From NCBI GenBank assembly GCA_902797525.1, contig CADBSZ010000210.1, positions 1 to 7,071 on the forward strand: a DNA stretch of 7,071 nucleotides. Direction: 5' to 3'. A program made the position numbers and the translations under genes. Under the pieces are notes generated by a model. The model was not told the origin of the DNA. It searched no databases and worked only from the letters and a program-made list of their open reading frames with translations. Of this stretch, positions 1 through 4,621 are shown one piece after another. Every line of letters begins with the position of its first letter. The first letter of the stretch is position 1. The stretch comes from an uncultured Ruminococcus sp. (lineage in GTDB: Bacteria; Bacillota; Clostridia; Oscillospirales; Acutalibacteraceae).

Positions 1-78
1 CAATTGCGCTTTTGCGCAATTGGAAAACGCGCCAAGCGTTTTCTCTCTGATAGAAAGTTGTCTGCTTTCTATCAGAGA
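1..78. repeat. Three contiguous perfect hairpins downstream of tex
   Basis: Three perfect inverted repeats follow one another with no spacer. Arms 1-9 and 14-22 (9 bp, loop TTTT); arms 23-30 and 36-43 (8 bp, loop 5); arms 44-57 and 65-78 (14 bp, loop 7). On the minus strand they start 6 bases after the tex stop codon, with the 14-bp hairpin first. They could end the nagZ-tex transcript: the second hairpin's 3' arm ends GCGTTTTC and is followed by CAATTG. There is no clean U-tract, so this is not a textbook terminator. The first hairpin begins at base 1, so the element may continue outside the window. The structure is seen directly; its role (terminator, 3'-end protector, or dispersed palindromic element) is inference. 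Confidence 0.75.
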
Positions 79-84
79 ATCGTA

Positions 85-2232
85 TTAATAGCGCATAGTG
101 AGGGAAATACGCTTTTTGTCGGCGTCAACGGAAAGTATTTTGACGTTAACAATGTCGCCGACCTTGAGCACCTCGGACGGGTGCTTAATGTACTTGTCGC
201 AAATCTGCGAGATATGCACCAAGCCGTCCTGATGAACGCCGATGTCAACGAACGCACCGAAGTCGATGACGTTGCGAACAGTGCCCTTGAGCTCCATGCC
301 CTCCTTCAAGTCGTTGATGTCGAGCACGTCGCTGCGCAGCATGGGCGCCGGCATTTCGTCGCGCGGATCGCGTCCGGGCTTTGATAGCTCCTTCACAATG
401 TCATCAAGGGTGGGCAGGCCGATTCCGAGCTTTTCGGCGAGGGTTTTGGTGCCTGCCGCCTTGACGCGGTTGGGCAAATCGGAAAATTTTGCAGATTTTA
501 TTTCTTTATCGGAATAATCAACAAGCGTCAGCAATTCTTTGGCACTCTTGTAGCTCTCCGGGTGCACGCCTGTGTTGTCAAGCGGATTCTTACTTTCGGG
601 CACGCGCAAAAAGCCTGCGCACTGCTCAAAAGCCTTGGGACCGAGCTTCGGCACCTTTTTTAATTCTGCACGGGAATGAAACGCGCCGTTTTCCTCTCGG
701 TAGGCGACAATGTTTTTGCAGACCGTGGCATTGAGTCCCGACACACGCAGCAGCAGTGCCGGTGAGGCAGTGTTTAAATCCGCGCCGACCGAGTTGACGC
801 AATCCTCCACCACACCGTCGAGCGTTTCGCCGAGCTTTTTCTGCGGCATATCGTGCTGGTACTGACCGACGCCGATCGCCTTCGGTTCAATTTTGACCAG
901 CTCCGCGAGGGGGTCCTGCAGGCGGCGCGCGATGGAAACCGCGCTGCGCAGGGTTAAATCCAGTTCGGGCAATTCGGCTGCGGCGAGCTTAGACGCGGAA
1001 TAAACCGACGCGCCTGCCTCGCTGACGACCATATAATACACCTTGCGGTCAAGCTCCTTGAGCAAATCGGCGGTGAACATCTCGGTTTCCTTGCTTGCTG
1101 TGCCGTTGCCGATGGAGATGATGTCAACGCTGTGCTTTTTAATCAGGCGAAGCAGCGTTTGCTTGGATTCGGCGATTTTGCGTTCGGAATGCGTGGGGTA
1201 AATAACTGCCGTGTCGAGCACCTTGCCGGTGTCATCCACCACAGCGACCTTGCAGCCGGTGCGGTAGCCCGGGTCGAGGCCGAGCACGGTTTTGCCCTTG
1301 ACGGGCGGCTGCATGAGTAATTGCTTTAAATTAGTGGCAAACACCTTCATGGCGTTATCGGCGGCGGATTCGGTCAACTCACTGCGGATTTCGCGCTCAA
1401 CGGACGGAAAAATCAGACGGCTGTAAGCGTCCTCCCCTGCCGCACGCAGCAGGTCGCTGCAAAGCGGATTCGTTTGTCGGTCGAGCAGGCGGTTAATCAC
1501 ACTGAGCGGCTCGTCGTCTCCGAGCGTAAGGCTGACCTTCAAAAAGCCTTCTTTTTCGCCGCGGTTGACAGCGAGCACACGGTGGCCGGCAATTTTTTTG
1601 ACCGGCTCGCTGTATTCGTAATACATGGAATACACGCTGTCCTGCCCGGCATCGGCGGCTGTGGAAGTGAGCACGCCGCTTTTCTGCGCAATCGTGCGCA
1701 GGCGCTTGCGGATTTCGGCACTGTCGGAAATTTGCTCGGCGATGATGTCCATCGCGCCCTGCAGCGCCTCGTCGGCATTGGCAACGCCTTTTTCCTCATC
1801 AACAAATTCCTCAGCATATTTTTGGGGTGAAAAGCCCTTTTCCTGCTTCAGAATTGACAAAGCGAGCGGCTCCAAGCCCTTTTCCTTTGCGACGGACGCC
1901 CTTGTTTTGCGTTTGGGGCGGAAGGGGCGATAAATGTCCTCCAGCTCGCTGAGCGTCTGCGCCTTGTCGAGCGAGGCAGAAACCTCGTTGGTAAGCTTTT
2001 CCTGCGCCTCAATCAATGCGCGGATTTCCTCACGGCGCTTGTCGAGCGAACGCAGGTATTCCAGCTTTTCGCTGAACGCGCGGATGAGCTGGTCGTCCAT
2101 GGAGCCGTGCATTTCCTTGCGGTAACGCGCAATAAACGGAATGGTGTTGCCGTCGTCAAGCAGCGCGATGATGTTGGCGGCATATTCCTCTTTAATGTTA
2201 AATTGTTGTGCCAGTGTTTTTGAATAATCCAT
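85..2232 (-). CDS. tex: Tex family RNA-binding transcription accessory protein
   Basis: Full-length Tex protein (715 residues; family members are usually about 715-780). Tex is a conserved nucleic-acid-binding protein linked to transcription in the cytoplasm; its exact biochemical job is unsettled. Domains in order: helical N-terminal Tex domain (about 1-190); YqgF/RuvC-like RNase-H fold (about 313-440) with GLDPGYRTGCK at 318-328, GNGTASKETE at 375-384 and SEAGASVYSAS at 404-414; helix-hairpin-helix region (about 480-545) with SVGADLNTAS at 481-490; C-terminal S1 RNA-binding domain (about 641-713) with DFGAFVDIG and DGLVHIS. No signal peptide or membrane segment is seen. The ATG at 2232 is supported by an AGGAAGG ribosome binding site that overlaps the stop of the upstream nagZ-like gene, so the two are probably co-transcribed and translationally coupled. 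The frame is intact with no sign of transfer. Identification is very secure. Confidence 0.97.
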   Translation of the reverse strand: MDYSKTLAQQFNIKEEYAANIIALLDDGNTIPFIARYRKEMHGSMDDQLIRAFSEKLEYLRSLDKRREEIRALIEAQEKLTNEVSASLDKAQTLSELEDIYRPFRPKRKTRASVAKEKGLEPLALSILKQEKGFSPQKYAEEFVDEEKGVANADEALQGAMDIIAEQISDSAEIRKRLRTIAQKSGVLTSTAADAGQDSVYSMYYEYSEPVKKIAGHRVLAVNRGEKEGFLKVSLTLGDDEPLSVINRLLDRQTNPLCSDLLRAAGEDAYSRLIFPSVEREIRSELTESAADNAMKVFATNLKQLLMQPPVKGKTVLGLDPGYRTGCKVAVVDDTGKVLDTAVIYPTHSERKIAESKQTLLRLIKKHSVDIISIGNGTASKETEMFTADLLKELDRKVYYMVVSEAGASVYSASKLAAAELPELDLTLRSAVSIARRLQDPLAELVKIEPKAIGVGQYQHDMPQKKLGETLDGVVEDCVNSVGADLNTASPALLLRVSGLNATVCKNIVAYREENGAFHSRAELKKVPKLGPKAFEQCAGFLRVPESKNPLDNTGVHPESYKSAKELLTLVDYSDKEIKSAKFSDLPNRVKAAGTKTLAEKLGIGLPTLDDIVKELSKPGRDPRDEMPAPMLRSDVLDINDLKEGMELKGTVRNVIDFGAFVDIGVHQDGLVHISQICDKYIKHPSEVLKVGDIVNVKILSVDADKKRISLTMRY

Positions 2233-2237
2233 AAAAC

Positions 2238-2244
2238 CCTTCCT
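2238..2244 (-). promoter_or_regulatory. tex ribosome binding site overlapping nagZ stop
   Basis: On the minus strand AGGAAGG lies 5 bases before the tex ATG. Its first two bases fall within the nagZ-like stop codon (TAG, 2243-2245). This fixes the tex start and suggests ribosomes finishing the upstream gene help start tex. Confidence 0.8.
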
Positions 2245-3394
2245 AATGAAAATGAATCAAGCCGAGATTGTATTTCCACTGCAAAATGCGCTTCACCGAA
2301 GCGTTGATTTGTTCCTCGGAAATGTCGCCGTTTTGCACGGCGGCAAGCACGGCGGGATATTGCGTTTCCACATCGGTGCAGCAAAGAATATCGTTGCCGC
2401 ACTTTGCTGCGGCAACCGCCGCAGCGTCCGCGCCGGTATAATTGGTGATTGCCTGCATTACCAAATCGTCGGTCATCACCACGCCGTCAAAGCGGAGGTC
2501 GTCGCGCAGTACACGGTGCACCTTTTCGGACAGCGAGGCAGGCAGCTTGTCGTCCATGCTTGCCACGATGTTATGCGCGACCAAAACGCAGTCTGCGCCG
2601 GCGTTGATGCCTGCCTGAAACGGCAGAAAATCGGTTGCGGCAAAATCCGCGTAAGGCTTGGAATCGTAGGACATGTCATCATGGGTATCGGTGTTGTCGC
2701 CGTAGCCCGGAAAGTGCTTGAGCACCGTGCCGAGACGCTTTTGTTTGCAGATGCCGACGGCAGTCGTCACAAAAGTGCAAACCTCCTGCGCGTCGCCGCT
2801 GAACGAACGGTCATACATAAAGCTCTCGGTGTTGGAGGTGACGTCGCACACGGGCGCCATGTTCACATTGATGCCGAGCGACAACAGCAAGTCCGCTTTT
2901 TCGGTTTCGGTTTGCGCAACTGCGCCCCAGCCGCCGTTGCGAAAAACCTCCTTCGGCGAGGGAAACGCCGATGAGCGCAGGTTTTGGTTGTCGCTGACAC
3001 GCACCACCGTACCGCCCTCCTCGTCAACGCCGATGAGCAGGGGAATTTTTGAAGCAGCTTGATAGGTGCTGATGTTATTTTTGATTTCGGCGGCGGTTTT
3101 ATCGGCAAAATCTCTGCCGAACAAAATCAGGCCGCCCAAATGGTAGGTTTGTATCCAATCCGCCGCGCCGACGTCGGGACAGCGGACATAAAACATCTGC
3201 CCCACCTTTTCCTCGAGCGTCATGTCCGCAATCATTTCGCCGAGCTTGTCCGCCGGCGCCGCAGTCGGCTCGGTTTGAACCTCGTTTGTCGGCTGCGCGG
3301 TTGGCGCCCCGCTGTTTTTCGGAGCGCCCGAGCAGGCGCACAGTAACAGCATGGTGAGCGTTAATAAAATTGCTATTCCGTGTTTAACTCGCAT
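2243..3394 (-). CDS. nagZ: Beta-N-acetylhexosaminidase, GH3 family, lipoprotein (NagZ-like)
   Basis: Single-domain glycoside hydrolase family 3 enzyme (383 residues) expected to remove N-acetylglucosamine from muropeptides, or a related beta-hexosaminide, at the outer face of the membrane. The N-terminus has K4, a hydrophobic stretch at 7-18 and a lipobox L18-C19-A20-C21, so C21 should be lipidated. A Pro/Thr/Ala-rich linker (about 25-47) tethers the catalytic domain (about 50-380). Family motifs: GVDEEGGTVVRV at 122-133, KHFPGYG at 226-232, the catalytic-dyad loop D236-T-H238, and V306-M-T-D-D-L with D309 as predicted nucleophile. NagZ usually has KHFPGHG; Y231 here is a mild variant. Unlike B. 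subtilis NagZ it has no extra C-terminal domain; unlike Gram-negative NagZ, which is cytoplasmic, it is exported. The ATG at 3394 has GAGG 7 bases upstream and its own promoter; tex follows 10 bases downstream. Substrate specificity is inferred from the family. Confidence 0.92.
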   Translation of the reverse strand: MRVKHGIAILLTLTMLLLCACSGAPKNSGAPTAQPTNEVQTEPTAAPADKLGEMIADMTLEEKVGQMFYVRCPDVGAADWIQTYHLGGLILFGRDFADKTAAEIKNNISTYQAASKIPLLIGVDEEGGTVVRVSDNQNLRSSAFPSPKEVFRNGGWGAVAQTETEKADLLLSLGINVNMAPVCDVTSNTESFMYDRSFSGDAQEVCTFVTTAVGICKQKRLGTVLKHFPGYGDNTDTHDDMSYDSKPYADFAATDFLPFQAGINAGADCVLVAHNIVASMDDKLPASLSEKVHRVLRDDLRFDGVVMTDDLVMQAITNYTGADAAAVAAAKCGNDILCCTDVETQYPAVLAAVQNGDISEEQINASVKRILQWKYNLGLIHFH

Positions 3395-3427
3395 AACTGC
3401 GCCTCGTTTCTGTTTGTCGGTGGTTAT

Positions 3428-3456
3428 ATTGTACTATGATTATGATGTTTTGTAAA
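3428..3456 (-). promoter_or_regulatory. SigA-type promoter of the nagZ-tex operon
   Basis: Minus strand: -35 TTTACA (3451-3456), 17-base spacer, -10 TACAAT (3428-3433). One mismatch to consensus in each box at ideal spacing. Predicted start of transcription is near 3421, giving a leader of about 27 bases before the nagZ-like ATG. Confidence 0.75.
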
Positions 3457-3487
3457 GTAAAAACACGCCATCATGCGACAGCGTGTT
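3457..3487 (-). terminator. Intrinsic terminator of carD, stop codon in the loop
   Basis: Minus strand: AACACGC (3481-3487) pairs with GCGTGTT (3462-3468), a 7-bp stem with a 12-base loop, followed by TTTACTTTA. The carD stop codon TGA (3471-3473) lies in the loop, so the 5' arm is coding sequence. The U-tract runs up to the -35 box of the nagZ promoter. The stem is short, so termination may be partial and some carD transcripts may read into nagZ-tex. Confidence 0.6.
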
Positions 3488-3974
3488 CGGAATTCATGAT
3501 AAGTGAAATCACTTCATCGTATTCGATGCTTAAAACCAGCGAAAACTCCTCGCAAATCATCTTTTCGGCCTCCTTTAAAAACCGTTCGTCGGAAAGATGC
3601 AGGCGTTTGCCCTTTGAAATCTGCTCCTGTTCATGAAGGCGGATAGCGCGGATTAAGCGAATCAGCTTGGCGGTGTCGCCCTCGGAGATGATTTCCTTAA
3701 AGACTTCGGTTCGGGTGAGTTTGTTTTCAATCCATTCGTCGCAGCCGCGGTTTTCATCGAGCAAGGTGTTGATTTCGTCTTCGGAAAGGATAGGACGAAT
3801 TTTGGCAACAAGCGTTTCGTTTGCAGTGGGAACAAACAAGGTGGACGTACCGGAGCACACCGGCTTGAGCACATAGTATTCCATGCTGATTTTTCCCACT
3901 TTTTTGTTGGTGATGTCGTCAATTTTGCAAACGCCGTTAGTACCATAGAGCACGGTCTGCCCAACGCTGAACAT
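3471..3974 (-). CDS. carD: CarD/CdnL family RNA polymerase-binding transcription regulator
   Basis: CarD-type protein of 167 residues, the normal size for Firmicutes members. The N-terminal RNA-polymerase-interacting domain (about 1-65) has the family pattern: F2-x-x-G5, V8-x-Y10, G14-V15-x-x-I18, then YYVLKP at 33-38 and a VPT strand at 48-50. The C-terminal helical DNA-binding domain (about 66-160) has W81, aligned by eye with the Trp that M. tuberculosis CarD (W85) inserts at the upstream edge of the melted promoter; this match is inference. CarD proteins bind the beta subunit and stabilise open complexes, most often at rRNA promoters. The ATG at 3974 follows AGAGGA with a 6-base gap. The gene is monocistronic by layout, with its own promoter, a hairpin leader and a terminator. 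No ORF companion is seen upstream. Confidence 0.93.
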   Translation of the reverse strand: MFSVGQTVLYGTNGVCKIDDITNKKVGKISMEYYVLKPVCSGTSTLFVPTANETLVAKIRPILSEDEINTLLDENRGCDEWIENKLTRTEVFKEIISEGDTAKLIRLIRAIRLHEQEQISKGKRLHLSDERFLKEAEKMICEEFSLVLSIEYDEVISLIMNSEHAVA

Positions 3975-3996
3975 TTTGTTTCCTCTTTTCCTTATT

Positions 3997-4030
3997 CATA
4001 AAAATCGCATAGAACAGCGATTTCCTTATG
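3997..4030 (-). promoter_or_regulatory. Hairpin at the 5' end of the carD mRNA
   Basis: 3997-4001 pairs with 4026-4030 (CATAA/TTATG) and 4002-4008 with 4017-4023 (AAATCGC/GCGATTT), giving 12 bp with a 2-base bulge (4024-4025) and an 8-base loop. The predicted transcription start (near 4027) lies within it, so the mRNA would begin almost directly with the hairpin; the ribosome binding site (3981-3986) is left free about 10 bases downstream. It may protect the 5' end or modulate initiation; neither is shown. Confidence 0.5.
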
Positions 4031-4033
4031 TTA

Positions 4034-4063
4034 ATTATATCACTTTTGCGCCTGTTTTGACCA
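4034..4063 (-). promoter_or_regulatory. carD promoter with extended -10
   Basis: Minus strand: consensus -10 TATAAT (4034-4039) preceded by TG one base upstream (TGATATAAT), with a weak -35 TGGTCA (4058-4063; 4 of 6 matches) at 18-base spacing. The extended -10 can compensate for the poor -35. Predicted start is near 4027, about 53 bases before the carD ATG. Confidence 0.7.
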
Positions 4064-4092
4064 TAGGCAAAATGCCTAAATATCAAATATTT
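4064..4092. promoter_or_regulatory. Two abutting 15-bp dyads upstream of the carD promoter
   Basis: TAGGCA-AAA-TGCCTA (4064-4078) and AAATAT-CAA-ATATTT (4078-4092) are both perfect 6-bp inverted repeats around a 3-base centre and share base 4078. They sit immediately upstream of the carD -35. Size and position suit an operator for a dimeric regulator. The first resembles dyads bound by DtxR/MntR-like repressors only loosely. The second is AT-rich and more likely to occur by chance. Confidence 0.4.
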
Positions 4093-4094
4093 TT

Positions 4095-4309
4095 CTGTTC
4101 AACCCGTTGTCACGGGAGGGCAGTGCGCCTTCGGACAGCACGGTATTTGCAACACATCGGCAGAACGGCGCGTCATTCGTTTGGTTTTGTTTGTAGGGGC
4201 TACCAACCGTTTTTTCTGACAGCCCCAACGCCTGTCACACCGTTCCTTAAACGTTTCCGATAAACTAACCTTTCCCTGGGCGTCCTGCCAACCGGGGCTC
4301 CCGGTAATA
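4095..4309. other. GC-rich gene-free block, possible degenerate dispersed repeat
   Basis: By hand count 4101-4310 is about 55% G+C, against about 30% for the adjoining 4341-4580. Frames are fairly open on both strands (e.g. 3976-4263 plus, 4099-4374 minus), but none has a ribosome binding site or a recognisable domain, and both long ones start at weak codons or inside AT-rich non-coding DNA. It contains TTTGTAGGGGCTACC (4190-4204), similar to a motif found in intergenic repeats of gut Clostridia, and short dyads at 4217-4237 and 4291-4305. No terminal inverted repeats or target duplication were found. It may be a decayed repeat or gene remnant; the assignment is tentative. Confidence 0.3.
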
Positions 4310-4339
4310 GAAACAGCCGAGGAAAACCTCGGCTGTTTC
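4303..4339 (-). terminator. Strong hairpin terminator of the orphan transcript
   Basis: Perfect 13-bp stem (4310-4322 with 4327-4339) and a 4-base loop. On the minus strand it reads GAAACAGCCGAGG, TTTT, CCTCGGCTGTTTC, then TATTACC, so U residues at the end of the stem and the following UAUU give a moderate U-tract. It lies 240 bases beyond the terminator of the kinase-like gene, so it more likely serves a separate transcript. Confidence 0.7.
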
Positions 4340-4464
4340 AGGGGGTAAATTGGGTTATAGAAGGAATAAATCAAAATTAATAAGTGACAGAGAAAAACTA
4401 TAAATCAAAACTCCTAAAATTACAAGAAAGGGAAAAACAAAACTTCAAAACCCAAACTTTTACT
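4303..4464 (-). ncRNA. Predicted orphan small transcript, no recognised family
   Basis: A good promoter (4471-4499) and a strong terminator hairpin (4310-4339) bracket about 160 bases of U-rich minus-strand sequence. Near the RNA's 5' end TTGGGTT (4449-4455) can pair with AACCCAA (4350-4356), and GAAG (4443-4446) with CTTC (4360-4363). This closes a largely unpaired U-rich loop of 79 bases just before the terminator. No ATG or GTG frame with a proper ribosome binding site is visible. The best coding alternative is a 17-codon hydrophobic frame starting TTG at 4407-4409 after AGGAG, but the gap of 2 bases is too short. It could be a regulatory RNA, a leader remnant or a short peptide gene. It does not match 6S, tmRNA or SRP RNA features that I can recognise. 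Confidence 0.35.
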
Positions 4465-4470
4465 GTTTTT

Positions 4471-4511
4471 ATTTTACACCATTCCGTTGCGTTGTTCAAT
4501 TGCAAATGCAA
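4471..4511 (-). promoter_or_regulatory. Promoter of the orphan transcript with adjacent dyad
   Basis: Minus strand: -35 TTGAAC (4494-4499), 17-base spacer, -10 TAAAAT (4471-4476); each box has one or two mismatches to consensus. Predicted start is near 4464. A perfect dyad TTGCA-AA-TGCAA (4500-4511) touches the upstream edge of the -35 and could be an activator or repressor site. No gene starts within 480 bases downstream except carD, which has its own promoter. Confidence 0.55.
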
Positions 4512-4579
4512 CATAACAAGAATCTGAATGTAAAAATAACATGGCAAACTTTGGTGCTTTTGACGAATTTGATATCAGC

Positions 4580-4615
4580 AAAAAAGGGTTAGCTCAAATA
4601 ACTTGAGCCAACCCT
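4580..4615 (-). terminator. Rho-independent terminator of the kinase-like gene
   Basis: On the minus strand a 13-bp stem (4603-4615 with 4585-4597) with a 5-base loop is followed by six U residues (4580-4585, the first of them the last base of the stem). The single mismatch in the DNA palindrome becomes a G-U pair only in the minus-strand RNA, which confirms the direction. It begins 6 bases after the stop codon. Confidence 0.92.
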
Positions 4616-4621
4616 GTCTGT

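Noticed and set aside
4..384. 126-codon plus-strand frame at the left edge
   Set aside because: Antisense to the tex 3' end and built partly from the hairpin triplet; no ATG with a ribosome site or domain.
2246..2974. 242-codon plus-strand open frame opposite the nagZ-like gene
   Set aside because: It lies entirely antisense to a gene with clear GH3 motifs, lacks any recognisable domain and is explained by codon bias of the real gene.
3976..4263. 95-codon plus-strand frame in the carD upstream gap
   Set aside because: It begins inside the carD leader, has no ribosome binding site, reads through the carD promoter and dyads, and has no recognised domain.
4099..4374. 91-codon minus-strand frame crossing the orphan terminator
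   Set aside because: TTG start without a ribosome binding site, and it runs through the 13-bp terminator hairpin; no recognisable motif.
4366..4410. 11-base direct repeat ATAAATCAAAA at 4366-4376 and 4400-4410
   Set aside because: In a stretch with about 30% G+C such a repeat is likely by chance; no third copy or regular spacing, so not an iteron or CRISPR-like array.
4541..4606. 21-codon plus-strand ATG frame (starts MANFGAFDEFDISKK), slightly like a lanthipeptide leader
   Set aside because: No ribosome binding site or promoter on the plus strand, its end is made of the terminator hairpin of the opposite-strand gene, and no processing enzymes or core peptide are nearby.
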